Positions 27,165 through 36,050 are shown, numbered from the stretch's first letter. The stretch is DNA of 64,000 bases from Burkholderiales bacterium (GCA_016213325.1 JACRAY010000024.1:124001-188000), one strand, 5' to 3'. Translations and numbers: made by a program. The notes: generated by a model from the sequence alone, not told the origin.

Positions 27165-28205
27165 TCAACAAACGGTGAGCGAGGGTGCGCCTGCAGCGAC
27201 CCTGCCGATGGCGGCGGCGTGCGCGAAGCCGTGCCTGCGGAACACCGAGAGCACTTCATCGACGCACCCGGGCGTGCACGACACGAGCAATCCGCCGCTG
27301 GTCTGCGGGTCGGTCAGCAAGGCGCGGTCGATGTCGCCGAAGGGCGCGGGCAGCTCGACCTGTTCACCGTAGCCGGCCCAGTTGCGGCCGGAGGCGCCGG
27401 TGATGCAACCCTGCGCCGCCAGTTCACGCACGCCTTCGAGCAGGGGCACCGCGGCCCAGTCGACGGCCACCGCGAGATTCGCACCGCGCGCAATTTCCAG
27501 CGCGTGGCCGGCCAGCCCGAAGCCGGTGACGTCGGTGACCGCATGCACGCCTTGCAGCGCGGCGAGTTCCGGCCCGGGCGTGTTCAGGCGCGTCGTCGTC
27601 TCGATCATGCGCGCGTAGCCCGCGGCATCGAGCTGTTCCTTCTTCAGGGCGGCCGACAGCACGCCTACACCCAGCGGCTTGCCCAGCACCAGCACGTCGC
27701 CCGCTCGCGCATCGGCATTGCGCTTCACGCGCAGCGGATGCACCAGCCCCAGCGCGACCAGCCCGTAGATCGGCTCCACCGAGTCGATGGTGTGGCCGCC
27801 CGCCACAGGGATGCCGGCCTCGCGGCAAATCGACTCGCCACCCGCGAGGATGCGGCCTATGGTTTCGGTCGACAGCACGTTGACCGGCATGCCCACCAGC
27901 GCCAGCGCCAGGATGGGCTTGCCGCCCATGGCATAGACGTCGGAGATCGCGTTGGTGGCGGCGATGCGCCCGAAGTCGTACGGGTCGTCGACGATCGGCA
28001 TGAAGAAGTCGGTGGTGGCCACCAGCGCCTGCTCGTCGTTCAGGCGGTACACCGCCGCGTCGTCGGCAGTCTCGATGCCCACCAGCAGCTCGGGCGGCAT
28101 CGGCAGCTTGGCCGTGTCCTTGAGGATCTGCGACAGCACGCCCGGTGCGATCTTGCAGCCGCAGCCGCCGCCGTGCGACAACGATGTGAGCCGCGGTTCA
28201 CTCAT
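27165..28205 (-). CDS. selD: Selenide, water dikinase
   Basis: A 346-residue SelD. The N-terminal GGGCGCK (residues 12-18) holds the catalytic cysteine in the place where some species use selenocysteine, and the essential lysine. Other landmarks are ETADDAAVY, TTDFFMPIVDDP and DPQTSGGLL. It makes selenophosphate from selenide and ATP for selenocysteine or selenouridine. No selA, selB, selC or mnmH is in the window. Its ATG overlaps the ftsY stop (ATGA), an unusual partner. Confidence 0.95.
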   Translation of the reverse strand: MSEPRLTSLSHGGGCGCKIAPGVLSQILKDTAKLPMPPELLVGIETADDAAVYRLNDEQALVATTDFFMPIVDDPYDFGRIAATNAISDVYAMGGKPILALALVGMPVNVLSTETIGRILAGGESICREAGIPVAGGHTIDSVEPIYGLVALGLVHPLRVKRNADARAGDVLVLGKPLGVGVLSAALKKEQLDAAGYARMIETTTRLNTPGPELAALQGVHAVTDVTGFGLAGHALEIARGANLAVAVDWAAVPLLEGVRELAAQGCITGASGRNWAGYGEQVELPAPFGDIDRALLTDPQTSGGLLVSCTPGCVDEVLSVFRRHGFAHAAAIGRVAAGAPSLTVC

Positions 28206-29233
28206 TGCAGCAGCGCCAGCGCGAATTCACGCGCGTTGAAAGTTTCCAGGTCTTCCAGCTTCTCGCCAACGCCGATGAAGTACACCGGGATCGGCTTCTC
28301 CTTGGCGATGGCCGCCAGCACGCCGCCCTTGGCCGTGCCGTCGAGCTTGGTGATGACCAGGCCCGTGAGCGCCAGCGCATCGTCGAAGGCCTTCACTTGC
28401 GTCAGTGCGTTCTGCCCCGTGTTGCCGTCGATCACCAGCAGCACCTCGTGCGGCGCAGTGGCTTCGGCCTTGGTCACCACGCGGCGGATCTTCTTCAGCT
28501 CCTCCATCAGGTGCAGCTGCGTGGGAAGCCGCCCCGCGGTGTCGACGATCACCACGTCCTTGCCGCGGGCGCGCCCGGCGGAGACGGCGTCGAAGCTCAC
28601 CGCCGCGGGGTCGCCGCCTTCCTGGCTCACGATCTCCACGCGGTTGCGATCGGCCCATACGGCGAGCTGTTCGCGCGCGGCCGCGCGGAAAGTGTCGGCC
28701 GCAGCCAGCAGCACGGTTTCGCCTTCTTCCGCGAGGTGCTTGGTCAGCTTGCCGATCGAAGTGGTCTTGCCCGCGCCGTTGACGCCAGCCACCATGATCA
28801 CGGTGGGCTGGTGCTCGCCGATCACGAGAGGCTTCTCCAGCGGCTTGAGCAGGCGCGTCAGCGCATCGACCAGGATGTTCTTCGCCTGCACCGGCCGCGT
28901 AGCGCCGCTCGCCTGCACCTTGCGGCGCACGTCGTCCAGCAGGTCCTCGGTGGCCTGCACGCCGCAGTCGGCCATCAGCAGCGCAGTCTCGAGTTCTTCA
29001 TAGAAAGCCTCGTCGATGACCGCACCGGTGAACACCTGCGAAATGCCCGCACCCGTCTTGCGCAGCCCCGCCGACAGGCGTTCCAGCCAGCCCTGCCGTT
29101 GCGCGGGCACCTCGGCCACGGGAATTTCCATGGGCGCCACCAGCACGCTGCCGATGAGCCCGCCACCCTTGGCGGGCGCGGGTTCGGCAGGTGACGGCGT
29201 GGCCGCGGGCTTCTTTTTGAAGAAACTGAACAT
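28202..29233 (-). CDS. ftsY: Signal recognition particle receptor FtsY
   Basis: A 343-residue SRP GTPase. The N-terminus starts with a membrane-binding stretch (MFSFFKKKP) and a short Ala/Pro-rich part; the long acidic A domain of E. coli FtsY is absent. The NG domain has the P-loop GVNGAGKTTS, DTAGRLPT and TKLDGTAKGG. It docks SRP-ribosome complexes at the membrane. The ATG at 29233 is taken as start by family N-terminus. Only 30 bases separate it from the divergent M16 peptidase gene. Confidence 0.96.
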   Translation of the reverse strand: MFSFFKKKPAATPSPAEPAPAKGGGLIGSVLVAPMEIPVAEVPAQRQGWLERLSAGLRKTGAGISQVFTGAVIDEAFYEELETALLMADCGVQATEDLLDDVRRKVQASGATRPVQAKNILVDALTRLLKPLEKPLVIGEHQPTVIMVAGVNGAGKTTSIGKLTKHLAEEGETVLLAAADTFRAAAREQLAVWADRNRVEIVSQEGGDPAAVSFDAVSAGRARGKDVVIVDTAGRLPTQLHLMEELKKIRRVVTKAEATAPHEVLLVIDGNTGQNALTQVKAFDDALALTGLVITKLDGTAKGGVLAAIAKEKPIPVYFIGVGEKLEDLETFNAREFALALLQ

Positions 29234-29263
29234 CAATCCGTTTTCTAGAATCACACTGATTCT

Positions 29264-30673
29264 ATGAAACACCTCTTGCTGCGAACTTTCGCGACCCTGG
29301 CGGTCCTGCTGTCACCCGCCTTCCTCCCCCCGGCCGGCGCCCAGGCGACAGCCCCACCCAAGGTCGAGCAATTCCAGCTCGCCAACGGCATGACGGTCAT
29401 CGTCAAGCCTGACCGGCGCGCGCCGACGGCGGTGCACATGATGTGGGTGCGAGTAGGCTCGATGGATGAAGTCGACGGCTACAGCGGCGTGGCCCATGTG
29501 CTCGAGCACATGCTGTTCAAGGGCACCGCGCAGGTGAAGCCGGGCGAGTACTCGCGGCTCGTCGCGGCGCTGGGCGGCCGCGACAACGCGTCCACTTCGC
29601 GCGACTGGACCATGTACTTCCAGCAGATTCCCGCCAACCGGCTGGAAGACGTGATGAAGCTGGAGGCCGACCGCTTCGTCAACAACCAGTGGCCCGACGA
29701 CGAGTTCAAGCGCGAGCTGGAGGTGGTGAAGGAAGAGCGCCGCTCGCGCATCGAAGACAGCCCGCGCGCGCAGCTGTTCGAAGAACTCGGCGCGGCCACC
29801 TACGTGGCCTCGCCCTATCGGCGCCCGGTGATCGGCTGGATGAACGACCTCGAAGCCATGACGCCGCAGGATGCCCGCGACTTCTATCGCCGCTGGTACG
29901 TGCCTGCCAACGCGGCGGTCGTGGTGGTCGGTGACGTCGACCCCCAGCAGGTGAAGCGCCTGGCCGAAAAGCACTACGGCCCGCTGGCGGCGCGGCCCTT
30001 GCCCGAGCGCAAGCCGCGGGTCGAGCCGGCGCAGGCGGGCATTCGCCGCGTCGAGTTCAAGGCACCGGCCGAACAGGCCTACCTGGCCCTTGCCTTCAAG
30101 GTGCCCCAGCTGGTGTCGCTCGAGGCGTCGCCCACCAACGACGATGCGCTCGCCCTCACCGTGCTAGCCTCGGTGCTCGACGGGTATCCGGGTGCGCGCC
30201 TCGAACGCGCCCTGACGCAGGGCGCCGACCGGGTGGCCGACAGCGTGGGCGCCAGCAACGGACTGTGGGGCCGCGGGCCGCAGCTCTTCACGCTCGACGC
30301 CATCCCCGCGCCCGGCAAGACGCCCGCGCAGGTGGAAGCGGCCCTGCGCGCCGAAGTCGCCAGGGTGGCGCGTGAGGGCGTGACCGAAGCCGAGCTCACC
30401 CGCGTGAAGACGCGCTGGATCGCCTCCGAGGTCTACAAGCTCGATTCGATCATGAACCAGGGCCGCGAGCTGGGCGGTGCCTGGCTGCTCGGCATGCCGC
30501 TGGACGCGTCCGAGCGGCTGATCCAGCGCCTGCGCGGCGTGACCGCCCAGCAGGTGCAGGCGGTGGCCGGCAAGTACTTCGGCGACGACCAGCTCACCGT
30601 GGCAACGCTGCTGCCGCTGCCGCGCGACCCGAACCGCAAGCCCCGCGTGCCCGCCACCCCTTTGCGTCATTGA
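29264..30673 (+). CDS. M16-family zinc metallopeptidase, catalytic partner
   Basis: A 469-residue secreted protein: signal peptide (about 1-26) and two M16 domains. The inverted zinc motif HVLEH is at residues 78-82 and the third ligand Glu is near residue 157 (VKEERR). The family cuts peptides in a clamshell chamber, usually with a second, inactive subunit, here encoded 12 bases downstream. Location is periplasmic. The pair next to ftsY and rsmD is common in betaproteobacteria. Confidence 0.93.
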   Translation: MKHLLLRTFATLAVLLSPAFLPPAGAQATAPPKVEQFQLANGMTVIVKPDRRAPTAVHMMWVRVGSMDEVDGYSGVAHVLEHMLFKGTAQVKPGEYSRLVAALGGRDNASTSRDWTMYFQQIPANRLEDVMKLEADRFVNNQWPDDEFKRELEVVKEERRSRIEDSPRAQLFEELGAATYVASPYRRPVIGWMNDLEAMTPQDARDFYRRWYVPANAAVVVVGDVDPQQVKRLAEKHYGPLAARPLPERKPRVEPAQAGIRRVEFKAPAEQAYLALAFKVPQLVSLEASPTNDDALALTVLASVLDGYPGARLERALTQGADRVADSVGASNGLWGRGPQLFTLDAIPAPGKTPAQVEAALRAEVARVAREGVTEAELTRVKTRWIASEVYKLDSIMNQGRELGGAWLLGMPLDASERLIQRLRGVTAQQVQAVAGKYFGDDQLTVATLLPLPRDPNRKPRVPATPLRH

Positions 30674-30685
30674 AGCGAGCAAACC

Positions 30686-32017
30686 ATGAAACACATCCTC
30701 GCTTGCGCGACCTTCCTCTTCTGCGGCGCCGCATCGGCTGCGCTGCCCATCCAGCAATGGAGCCAGCCCAGCGGCGCGCGCGTATGGCTGATCGAAACCC
30801 ACGGCCTGCCGATGGTCGACGTGCAGGTCGACTTCGACAACGGCGGCCGGCGCGACCCGGCGAACAAGGCCGGGCTGGCCAACGTGACCGCGGAGATGAC
30901 CGCCAAGGGGCTGGCTGCGCGCGCCGGCCAGCCTGCGCTGGACGAAAACCAGCTGGGCGAAGCGTGGGCCGACCTCGGCGCGTCGTTCGGTGCTGGCGCG
31001 GGCAGCGACCGCATGAGCTTCACGCTGCGGTCGCTGACCGACCCGCAACTGCTGCCGCGGGCGGTGCTGCTAGGCGCGCGCCAGTTGGCCGAGCCCGCAT
31101 TCCCCGAGCACGTGTGGGTGCGCGAGCGCCAGCGCATGAGCGCCGCGATCCGCGAAGCCAACACGCGGCCCGCCACGGTGGCCAATCGCGAATACCAGAA
31201 GGCGGTGTACGGCGGCCACCCGTATGGCTACGAGGCGACCGAGGAGTCGCTGGCCGCCATCGCGGTTGCCGACATGCGTGCCGTGCACGCGCGGCTGCAG
31301 CCCTGCGGCGCCAAGGTGAGCGTGGTGGGCGATGTGACACGTGCCCAGGCCGACCGGCTGGTCACCGACCTGCTGGCCCGGCTGCCCGGCGGTGCGGCCT
31401 GCACGCCTTTGCCGGCGGTGGCGGAAGTGCCGCCCCTGCAGGCGGCCATGCAGCGCAATATTCCCTTCGCGTCGGCGCAGGCGCACGTGCTGATCGGCCA
31501 GCCCGGTTACAAGCGCTCCGACCCCGACTACTTCCCGCTGATGGTGGGCAACTACACGCTGGGCGGCGGCAGCTTCGTGTCGCGGCTGGTCACCGAGGTG
31601 CGCGAGAAGCGCGGCTTGAGCTACAGCGTGTACAGCTACTTCCAGCCCGGCACCCACGCCGGCGCCTTCACGGTAGGCCTGCAGACCCGCCCGGACCAGG
31701 CGGCGCAGGCGGTGCAGGTGGCACGCGACGTCGTCGCCGGCTTCGTCAGGGACGGCCCGACCGCCGCAGAGCTGAAAGCCGCCAAGGACTTCCTGGTCGG
31801 TGGCTTCCCCCTCAACCTCGACAGCAACCGCAAGCTGCTGGGCACGCTGGCCGCGATCGCGTGGCACGGGCTGCCGCTGGACTACCTGGACACCTGGACG
31901 CGCGAAGTCGAAAAGGTGACGGCCGACCAGGTGCGCGCGGCGTTCGCCCGCAAGCTGCAGCCTGAGCGCATGGTCACGGTGATCGTCGGCGGGGCCGAGG
32001 CAGCCGCGCAACGGTGA
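30686..32017 (+). CDS. M16-family peptidase-like protein, non-catalytic partner
   Basis: A 443-residue secreted M16 homologue with a signal peptide (about 1-19). The place of the HxxEH motif reads GLANVTAEMT, so the zinc site is lost. The arginine/tyrosine pair near the C-terminus that helps substrate binding in M16 heterodimers may be kept in the stretch EKRGLSYSVYSY. It most likely forms the closed chamber with the upstream catalytic subunit. Similar pairs exist in the processing peptidases and in YmxG/PqqL-like systems. Confidence 0.9.
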   Translation: MKHILACATFLFCGAASAALPIQQWSQPSGARVWLIETHGLPMVDVQVDFDNGGRRDPANKAGLANVTAEMTAKGLAARAGQPALDENQLGEAWADLGASFGAGAGSDRMSFTLRSLTDPQLLPRAVLLGARQLAEPAFPEHVWVRERQRMSAAIREANTRPATVANREYQKAVYGGHPYGYEATEESLAAIAVADMRAVHARLQPCGAKVSVVGDVTRAQADRLVTDLLARLPGGAACTPLPAVAEVPPLQAAMQRNIPFASAQAHVLIGQPGYKRSDPDYFPLMVGNYTLGGGSFVSRLVTEVREKRGLSYSVYSYFQPGTHAGAFTVGLQTRPDQAAQAVQVARDVVAGFVRDGPTAAELKAAKDFLVGGFPLNLDSNRKLLGTLAAIAWHGLPLDYLDTWTREVEKVTADQVRAAFARKLQPERMVTVIVGGAEAAAQR

Positions 32018-32027
32018 GCGGTCACTA

Positions 32028-32047
32028 CCCTGTCAACCTTGACAGGG
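32028..32047. repeat. Palindrome after the M16 pair
   Basis: CCCTGTCAA and TTGACAGGG are perfect 9-base arms separated by CC. It lies 11 bases after the stop of the second M16 gene. No T-run follows, so it is not an intrinsic terminator; an operator or a transcript-end stabiliser are both possible. Confidence 0.6.
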
Positions 32048-32140
32048 GTTGCGCCCCGGGCCGAACGAATCCCGCCCAGAATGCAGCCACCTGCTGTCAC
32101 ACAGGAACGGTTCACAAGGGGAAGCTAGAGGAAGTGAGAA

Positions 32141-32178
32141 CGGGGCGCGGCCGCGAGGCCGCGTCCCGCTTTTTCTTT
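32141..32178 (+). terminator. Intrinsic terminator between the M16 pair and rsmD
   Basis: A GC-rich stem of about 12 pairs (left side CGGGGCGCGGCC, right side GGCCGCGTCCCG, with one G-T pair) closes on a GCGA loop of the GNRA type and is followed by CTTTTTCTTT. This is a strong rho-independent terminator on the plus strand. The T-run ends 16 bases before the rsmD start. Confidence 0.88.
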
Positions 32179-32193
32179 ACGTATGCTCCCGGC

Positions 32194-32769
32194 ATGAACG
32201 AAGTCCGCATCATCGGCGGGCGCTGGAAGCGCACGCGCCTGCCCGTGGCCGACCGGCCCGGCCTGCGGCCCACGCCCGACCGCGTGCGCGAAACGCTGTT
32301 CAACTGGCTGGGCCAGGACCTGACGGGCTGGCGCTGCGTCGACGCTTTCGCCGGTACGGGCGCGCTGGGGCTGGAAGCGGCCTCGCGCGGCGCGGCCGAC
32401 GTGCTGCTGGTCGAACAGGACGCGCAACTGGTCGACGGCCTGCGTCGCGTGCAGGCGCGGTTGCAGGACGCAGGTGCGGTACGCATCCAGCGGGGCAACG
32501 GCTTGTCCGTGCTGGCGGGCCTGCCCCGCGCCAGCATCGACCTCGCCTTCCTCGACCCGCCCTTCGAGGCCGACCTGTTCGCCCGCGCCCTCGAGGCCAC
32601 CGTGCCGGTGCTGGCGCCCGAGGGCCGGTTGTACCTGGAAGCGCCCACCGAATGGGCGGCCGTCCGGCTGGCGCCCCTGGGCCTGACCGTCCTGCGGCAC
32701 CTGAAGGCGGGCGCCGTGCATGCCCACCTGCTGGCACTGCATAATGCGGTGCAACAAACGGCGCCTTGA
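32194..32769 (+). CDS. rsmD: 16S rRNA (guanine(966)-N2)-methyltransferase RsmD
   Basis: A 191-residue RsmD. It has the N-terminal IIGGRWKRTRL and RPTPDRVRETLFNWL segments, the SAM motif DAFAGTGALGLEA and the catalytic LDPPF motif. It methylates G966 of 16S rRNA in the 30S particle. No Shine-Dalgarno is seen; a TATGCT hexamer six bases before the ATG makes a leaderless mRNA possible, and the terminator just upstream fits a fresh start of transcription. coaD follows after 23 bases. Confidence 0.95.
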   Translation: MNEVRIIGGRWKRTRLPVADRPGLRPTPDRVRETLFNWLGQDLTGWRCVDAFAGTGALGLEAASRGAADVLLVEQDAQLVDGLRRVQARLQDAGAVRIQRGNGLSVLAGLPRASIDLAFLDPPFEADLFARALEATVPVLAPEGRLYLEAPTEWAAVRLAPLGLTVLRHLKAGAVHAHLLALHNAVQQTAP

Positions 32770-32792
32770 GCCGCGTCGAGGAGACTGCCGCC

Positions 32793-33290
32793 ATGGCCAA
32801 AGTGATCGCCGTCTACCCCGGCACCTTCGACCCCATGACCCTGGGGCACGAAGACGTCGTCAAGCGTGCCTGCCAGCTGTTCGACCAGGTCATCGTGGCC
32901 GTCGCGGCGGGCCACCACAAGAAAGCCCTGTTCACCCTGCAGGAGCGCATCGAGATGGCGCGCGAGGTGGTGGCCGAATTCCCGCAGGTGACGGTGGAAG
33001 GCTTCAGCGGGCTGGTGCGCGACTTCGTCGTGGCCCGCGGTGCCAAGGCCATGGTGCGCGGGCTGCGCGCCGTGACCGACTTCGACTACGAATTCCAGCT
33101 GGCCGGCATGAACCGCAGCCTGATGCCCGAGGTGGAAACGGTGTTCCTCACGCCCAGCGACAAGTACCAGTTCATCAGCAGCACCTTCGTGCGCGAGATC
33201 GCCATGCTCGGCGGCGAAGTCGACAAGTTCGTCTCGAAGACTGTTCAGGAGCGGCTGGCGGAAAAGGTCCGCAGCCTCGGCCGGGAATGA
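32793..33290 (+). CDS. coaD: Phosphopantetheine adenylyltransferase
   Basis: A 165-residue nucleotidyltransferase. The (H/T)xGH-type motif is seen in YPGTFDPMTLGHEDV, and the ISSTFVRE signature (reading FISSTFVREIA) marks the family. It makes dephospho-CoA from 4'-phosphopantetheine and ATP, the penultimate step of CoA synthesis. A GAGGAGA ribosome site precedes the ATG at 32793. The rsmD-coaD pairing is common in proteobacteria. Confidence 0.97.
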   Translation: MAKVIAVYPGTFDPMTLGHEDVVKRACQLFDQVIVAVAAGHHKKALFTLQERIEMAREVVAEFPQVTVEGFSGLVRDFVVARGAKAMVRGLRAVTDFDYEFQLAGMNRSLMPEVETVFLTPSDKYQFISSTFVREIAMLGGEVDKFVSKTVQERLAEKVRSLGRE

Positions 33291-33297
33291 AGCGGGT

Positions 33298-33325
33298 GGT
33301 GGGCAGCGCAGATGCCCACCCTACG
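33298..33325 (-). repeat. REP-type hairpin with GTAG head
   Basis: On the minus strand a CGTAG head is followed by a hairpin with 8-base arms (GGTGGGCA and TGCCCACC, 7-base loop). This head-plus-hairpin form is that of REP sequences mobilised by RAYT transposases. The TAG in the head is the stop codon of the alpha/beta hydrolase gene. No RAYT gene is in the window. Confidence 0.7.
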
Positions 33326-34016
33326 CCGCGAGTGACGCGAACCACTGCCGCACTTCGCGATTGACCGCGTCGGGCTGCTCCATCGTGAGCATGTGGCCGC
33401 ATTGCGGCACCTGCACGAAGCGTGCGCCCGCCACCAGCGATGCGATTTCCTGCGAGCACACCGACGGCGTCAGCTGGTCGGCATCGCCGCACATGACCAG
33501 CGTGGGGCAGCGCACGCCGCCCAGGTGCACACGCGCATCGGGGCGCACGATCACGGCACGGTTCTGCCGGATGAGCTGCTCGGCGCCCGCATCCAGCACA
33601 AAGTCGAGATAGGCACCAGCCAGCGCTGTCGCATTGGCGGGGTGGAAGGCGAACGCGATGTTCGGCTCGATCACGTCCCTGAGCCGGCCTTGCCCGAACA
33701 GCACGATCGCATCCTCGCGCAGCTTGCGCATGGCGTCGTCTTCGGGGCGCGCGTTCGTGCCCAGCAGGGCGAGCGCCCGCACGCGCTGCGGGGCCTGGCG
33801 CACGGCCTCCATTGCGATCATCCCGCCCATCGAGGCACCGCACAGGGCGAGATCCCCCGGTGTTTCGGCCAGCAGGGCGGCCGCCATGGCTTCGATGCTG
33901 TCGCATCGCATGTGCACGTCGCTCACCTGCGGCTGCAGGTCGTGCAGCGCTTCGAGCTGGTGGCGCCACATGCGGTGGTCCGAGGCGAGCCCTGGGAGGA
34001 GGACGAGCGAAACCAT
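33321..34016 (-). CDS. Alpha/beta hydrolase
   Basis: A 231-residue hydrolase. The nucleophile elbow reads CGASMGG, the catalytic acid lies in MCGDADQLTP and the His in VPQCGHMLTMEQP, so the triad is complete. It resembles the small esterase/carboxylesterase (BioH/MenH-like) group; the substrate is unknown. An alternative GTG start lies at 34028. The stop codon is formed by the head of a REP-type hairpin, so the original end may have been changed by that insertion. Confidence 0.88.
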   Translation of the reverse strand: MVSLVLLPGLASDHRMWRHQLEALHDLQPQVSDVHMRCDSIEAMAAALLAETPGDLALCGASMGGMIAMEAVRQAPQRVRALALLGTNARPEDDAMRKLREDAIVLFGQGRLRDVIEPNIAFAFHPANATALAGAYLDFVLDAGAEQLIRQNRAVIVRPDARVHLGGVRCPTLVMCGDADQLTPSVCSQEIASLVAGARFVQVPQCGHMLTMEQPDAVNREVRQWFASLAA

Positions 34017-34092
34017 GGAATACGGCACGGAAAGGCGGACTCAAGGGGTAATTGCCCATTCTGGCACCGAAAGTGCTTGGGATAATTGAAGG

Positions 34093-34758
34093 ATGGACTT
34101 GGTACTGGTGCGTCACGGCGAAACCGACTGGAACCGCGAGCTGCGTTTCCAGGGGCAGGTGGACGTGCCCCTGAACGACATCGGGCACGAGCAGGCACGG
34201 CGCATCGCGCGGCGGCTCGCGGGCACGCAGGCCGCGGCCCTCTACTGCAGCGACCTGCGGCGCGCCCGCGACACGGCCCTGCCCATCGCGCGCCAGCTTT
34301 CCATGGCGGAAGTGGCCGACGCCGGCTTGCGCGAGCAGAGCTTCGGGCTCGTCGACGGCATGAGCATCGAAGAGATCCAGCAGCGGCAGCCCGAGGCCTG
34401 GGAAAGCTGGCTGAAGTTCGACCCCGACTACGCCATGCCGCAAGGTGAAAGCATGCGCGAGTTCCATGCGCGCGTGATGAAAGCCGTGCACCGCATCGCG
34501 CTCGACCATGCAGATGGCGTCGTCATCGTCGTGACGCATGGCGGCGTGCTCGACATGGTCTACCGCACCGCCAAGGCGCTGGGGCTGGGCGGCCCGCGCG
34601 TGAGCGAGATCCCGAACGCAGGGCTCAATCGCGTGCGCGTGCGCGGCGGCAGCGTGGAGATCGTGGAATGGGCCGAGGTGGGGCACCTGGCCGACATGCC
34701 GCCCCAGCCGGTCTACGACCAGCGCAAGTACGCCGTGCCCAACCCCAGGGCCGCGTAA
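34093..34758 (+). CDS. Histidine phosphatase family protein (phosphoglycerate mutase-like)
   Basis: A 221-residue protein of the branch 1 histidine phosphatases. The RHGETDWN motif holds the phospho-histidine (His 8); the second His is in VTHGGVLD. Family members include broad phosphatases and cofactor-dependent mutases; without the mutase-specific loops a phosphatase role is more likely. A GATAAT hexamer sits six bases before the ATG with a TG extension, so the mRNA may be leaderless. Its 3' end overlaps the convergent TTC38-like gene by 46 bases. Confidence 0.88.
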   Translation: MDLVLVRHGETDWNRELRFQGQVDVPLNDIGHEQARRIARRLAGTQAAALYCSDLRRARDTALPIARQLSMAEVADAGLREQSFGLVDGMSIEEIQQRQPEAWESWLKFDPDYAMPQGESMREFHARVMKAVHRIALDHADGVVIVVTHGGVLDMVYRTAKALGLGGPRVSEIPNAGLNRVRVRGGSVEIVEWAEVGHLADMPPQPVYDQRKYAVPNPRAA

Positions 34759-36050
34759 GTCCTTTCGGCGTGGCGGCGTAGCCGGGCCGATTCGGGCTGC
34801 GCATTCAGTTGCGGCTGCACCACGTTCTGCACGGCGGCCCAGCGGCCTTGCCTCATCATCGCGTCGAGGTGCACCTGCGCAAACAGGTCACGTTGCGCGT
34901 GGCTGCCGCCGATTTCCACCAGCCGCGGCAGCGCCTGCCCGAGCTGCTCGACGGCGCGACGCCAGTCGCCGCGCGCATGCGCGAGCAGGCCCCGGCTGGC
35001 GGGCACGCACACGCGCTGCCAGGCGTCGGCGTCCGCAGGCCGCGCCTCAGCCGCATGCGACTCGATCGCGTCCAGCAGGCGGTCGGCCTCGGGCCGGCCG
35101 GCCCGCGCCAGGCCGTAGAGGTACTGCATGTCCAGGAAGGGCAGCACCTGGTCGGCCGTGCGCTCGCGCAGGTAATCGGCCACGTCCTGCCAGCGCTCGC
35201 CCACGTCAACGCCCGCCAGTTCCAGCCGGGCCAGCAGCGACACCGCGTTGACCTGGTCCTGGCTGTATTGCTTGACTACGCCCCACACTTTCTGGTCGTA
35301 CAGCGCCAGCGCTTCCTCGCCGTGGCCCAGCTCCAACGCGAAGAGGGCCTGGTGCCACCAGTTGTGGGTGACCATGAAGGAATTGAGGTCCGTCCAGGTG
35401 CCGCCTACGTCCTGCATGAAGGCATGGCCCTCGCGAAAGCGCCCCTGCGTAAGCATCACGTGCGCCAGCGCGTGATGCGCCCATGGCTCCTTGCGGCGCA
35501 TGCCGATGGCGTGCCGCGCGGCCGCTTCCGCTTCGTGCAGGAAGTGGCACTGCTCCCACCCGAAGGCCAGCATGCCGTGCAGGTAGGGCACGTCGGCGGC
35601 CGCGGGCAGGGCCGCCAGCGCCAGCCGCAGCATGCCCGGCGAGTCGCCGCGGTTGAACCGGTGGTACTGGCCGAGCTTCAGGGACGCCAGGTCGCGCGGA
35701 TGCTCCTGCACCTGTTCCTCGTGCAGGGCGATGGCACGCGGGATGTCGCCGTCGGCCCAGGCGGCAACGGCGGCGATGAAACGCTGCTCGCGTGGCGTCG
35801 CCCCCGCGGCGCGCTCCTGCGCTTTCGCCAGGAAGGGCCGCGCGTTGGCCGGTGCGTTGCGATCCTCGGCGAACATGTGCACGGCCGCCGCATAGCCTTG
35901 CACGATGGCGCTGTCGTCGGTTTCAGCCGCCTGCAGGATGTTGACGGCGCGCGCTTCGCTGGCGATGAAGCCTTCGACGAAGTCGTCCAGCGCCGGCAGC
36001 ACCGCACCGGACGCCAGCGTGACGGCATTGCCGAGGCAGTCAGTCCACAT
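34713..36050 (-). CDS. TTC38-like tetratricopeptide repeat protein
   Basis: A 445-residue protein of degenerate TPR repeats without a signal peptide. Segments such as EPWAHHALAHVMLTQGR and FMVTHNWWHQALFALELG are typical of the TTC38 family, found from bacteria to man but of unknown function. Its start overlaps the end of the amidase gene by 11 bases, so it is the last gene of the peptide-transporter/amidase operon. A scaffold or sensor role for that operon is only a guess. Confidence 0.85.
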   Translation of the reverse strand: MWTDCLGNAVTLASGAVLPALDDFVEGFIASEARAVNILQAAETDDSAIVQGYAAAVHMFAEDRNAPANARPFLAKAQERAAGATPREQRFIAAVAAWADGDIPRAIALHEEQVQEHPRDLASLKLGQYHRFNRGDSPGMLRLALAALPAAADVPYLHGMLAFGWEQCHFLHEAEAAARHAIGMRRKEPWAHHALAHVMLTQGRFREGHAFMQDVGGTWTDLNSFMVTHNWWHQALFALELGHGEEALALYDQKVWGVVKQYSQDQVNAVSLLARLELAGVDVGERWQDVADYLRERTADQVLPFLDMQYLYGLARAGRPEADRLLDAIESHAAEARPADADAWQRVCVPASRGLLAHARGDWRRAVEQLGQALPRLVEIGGSHAQRDLFAQVHLDAMMRQGRWAAVQNVVQPQLNAQPESARLRRHAERTYAALGLGTAYLRWS

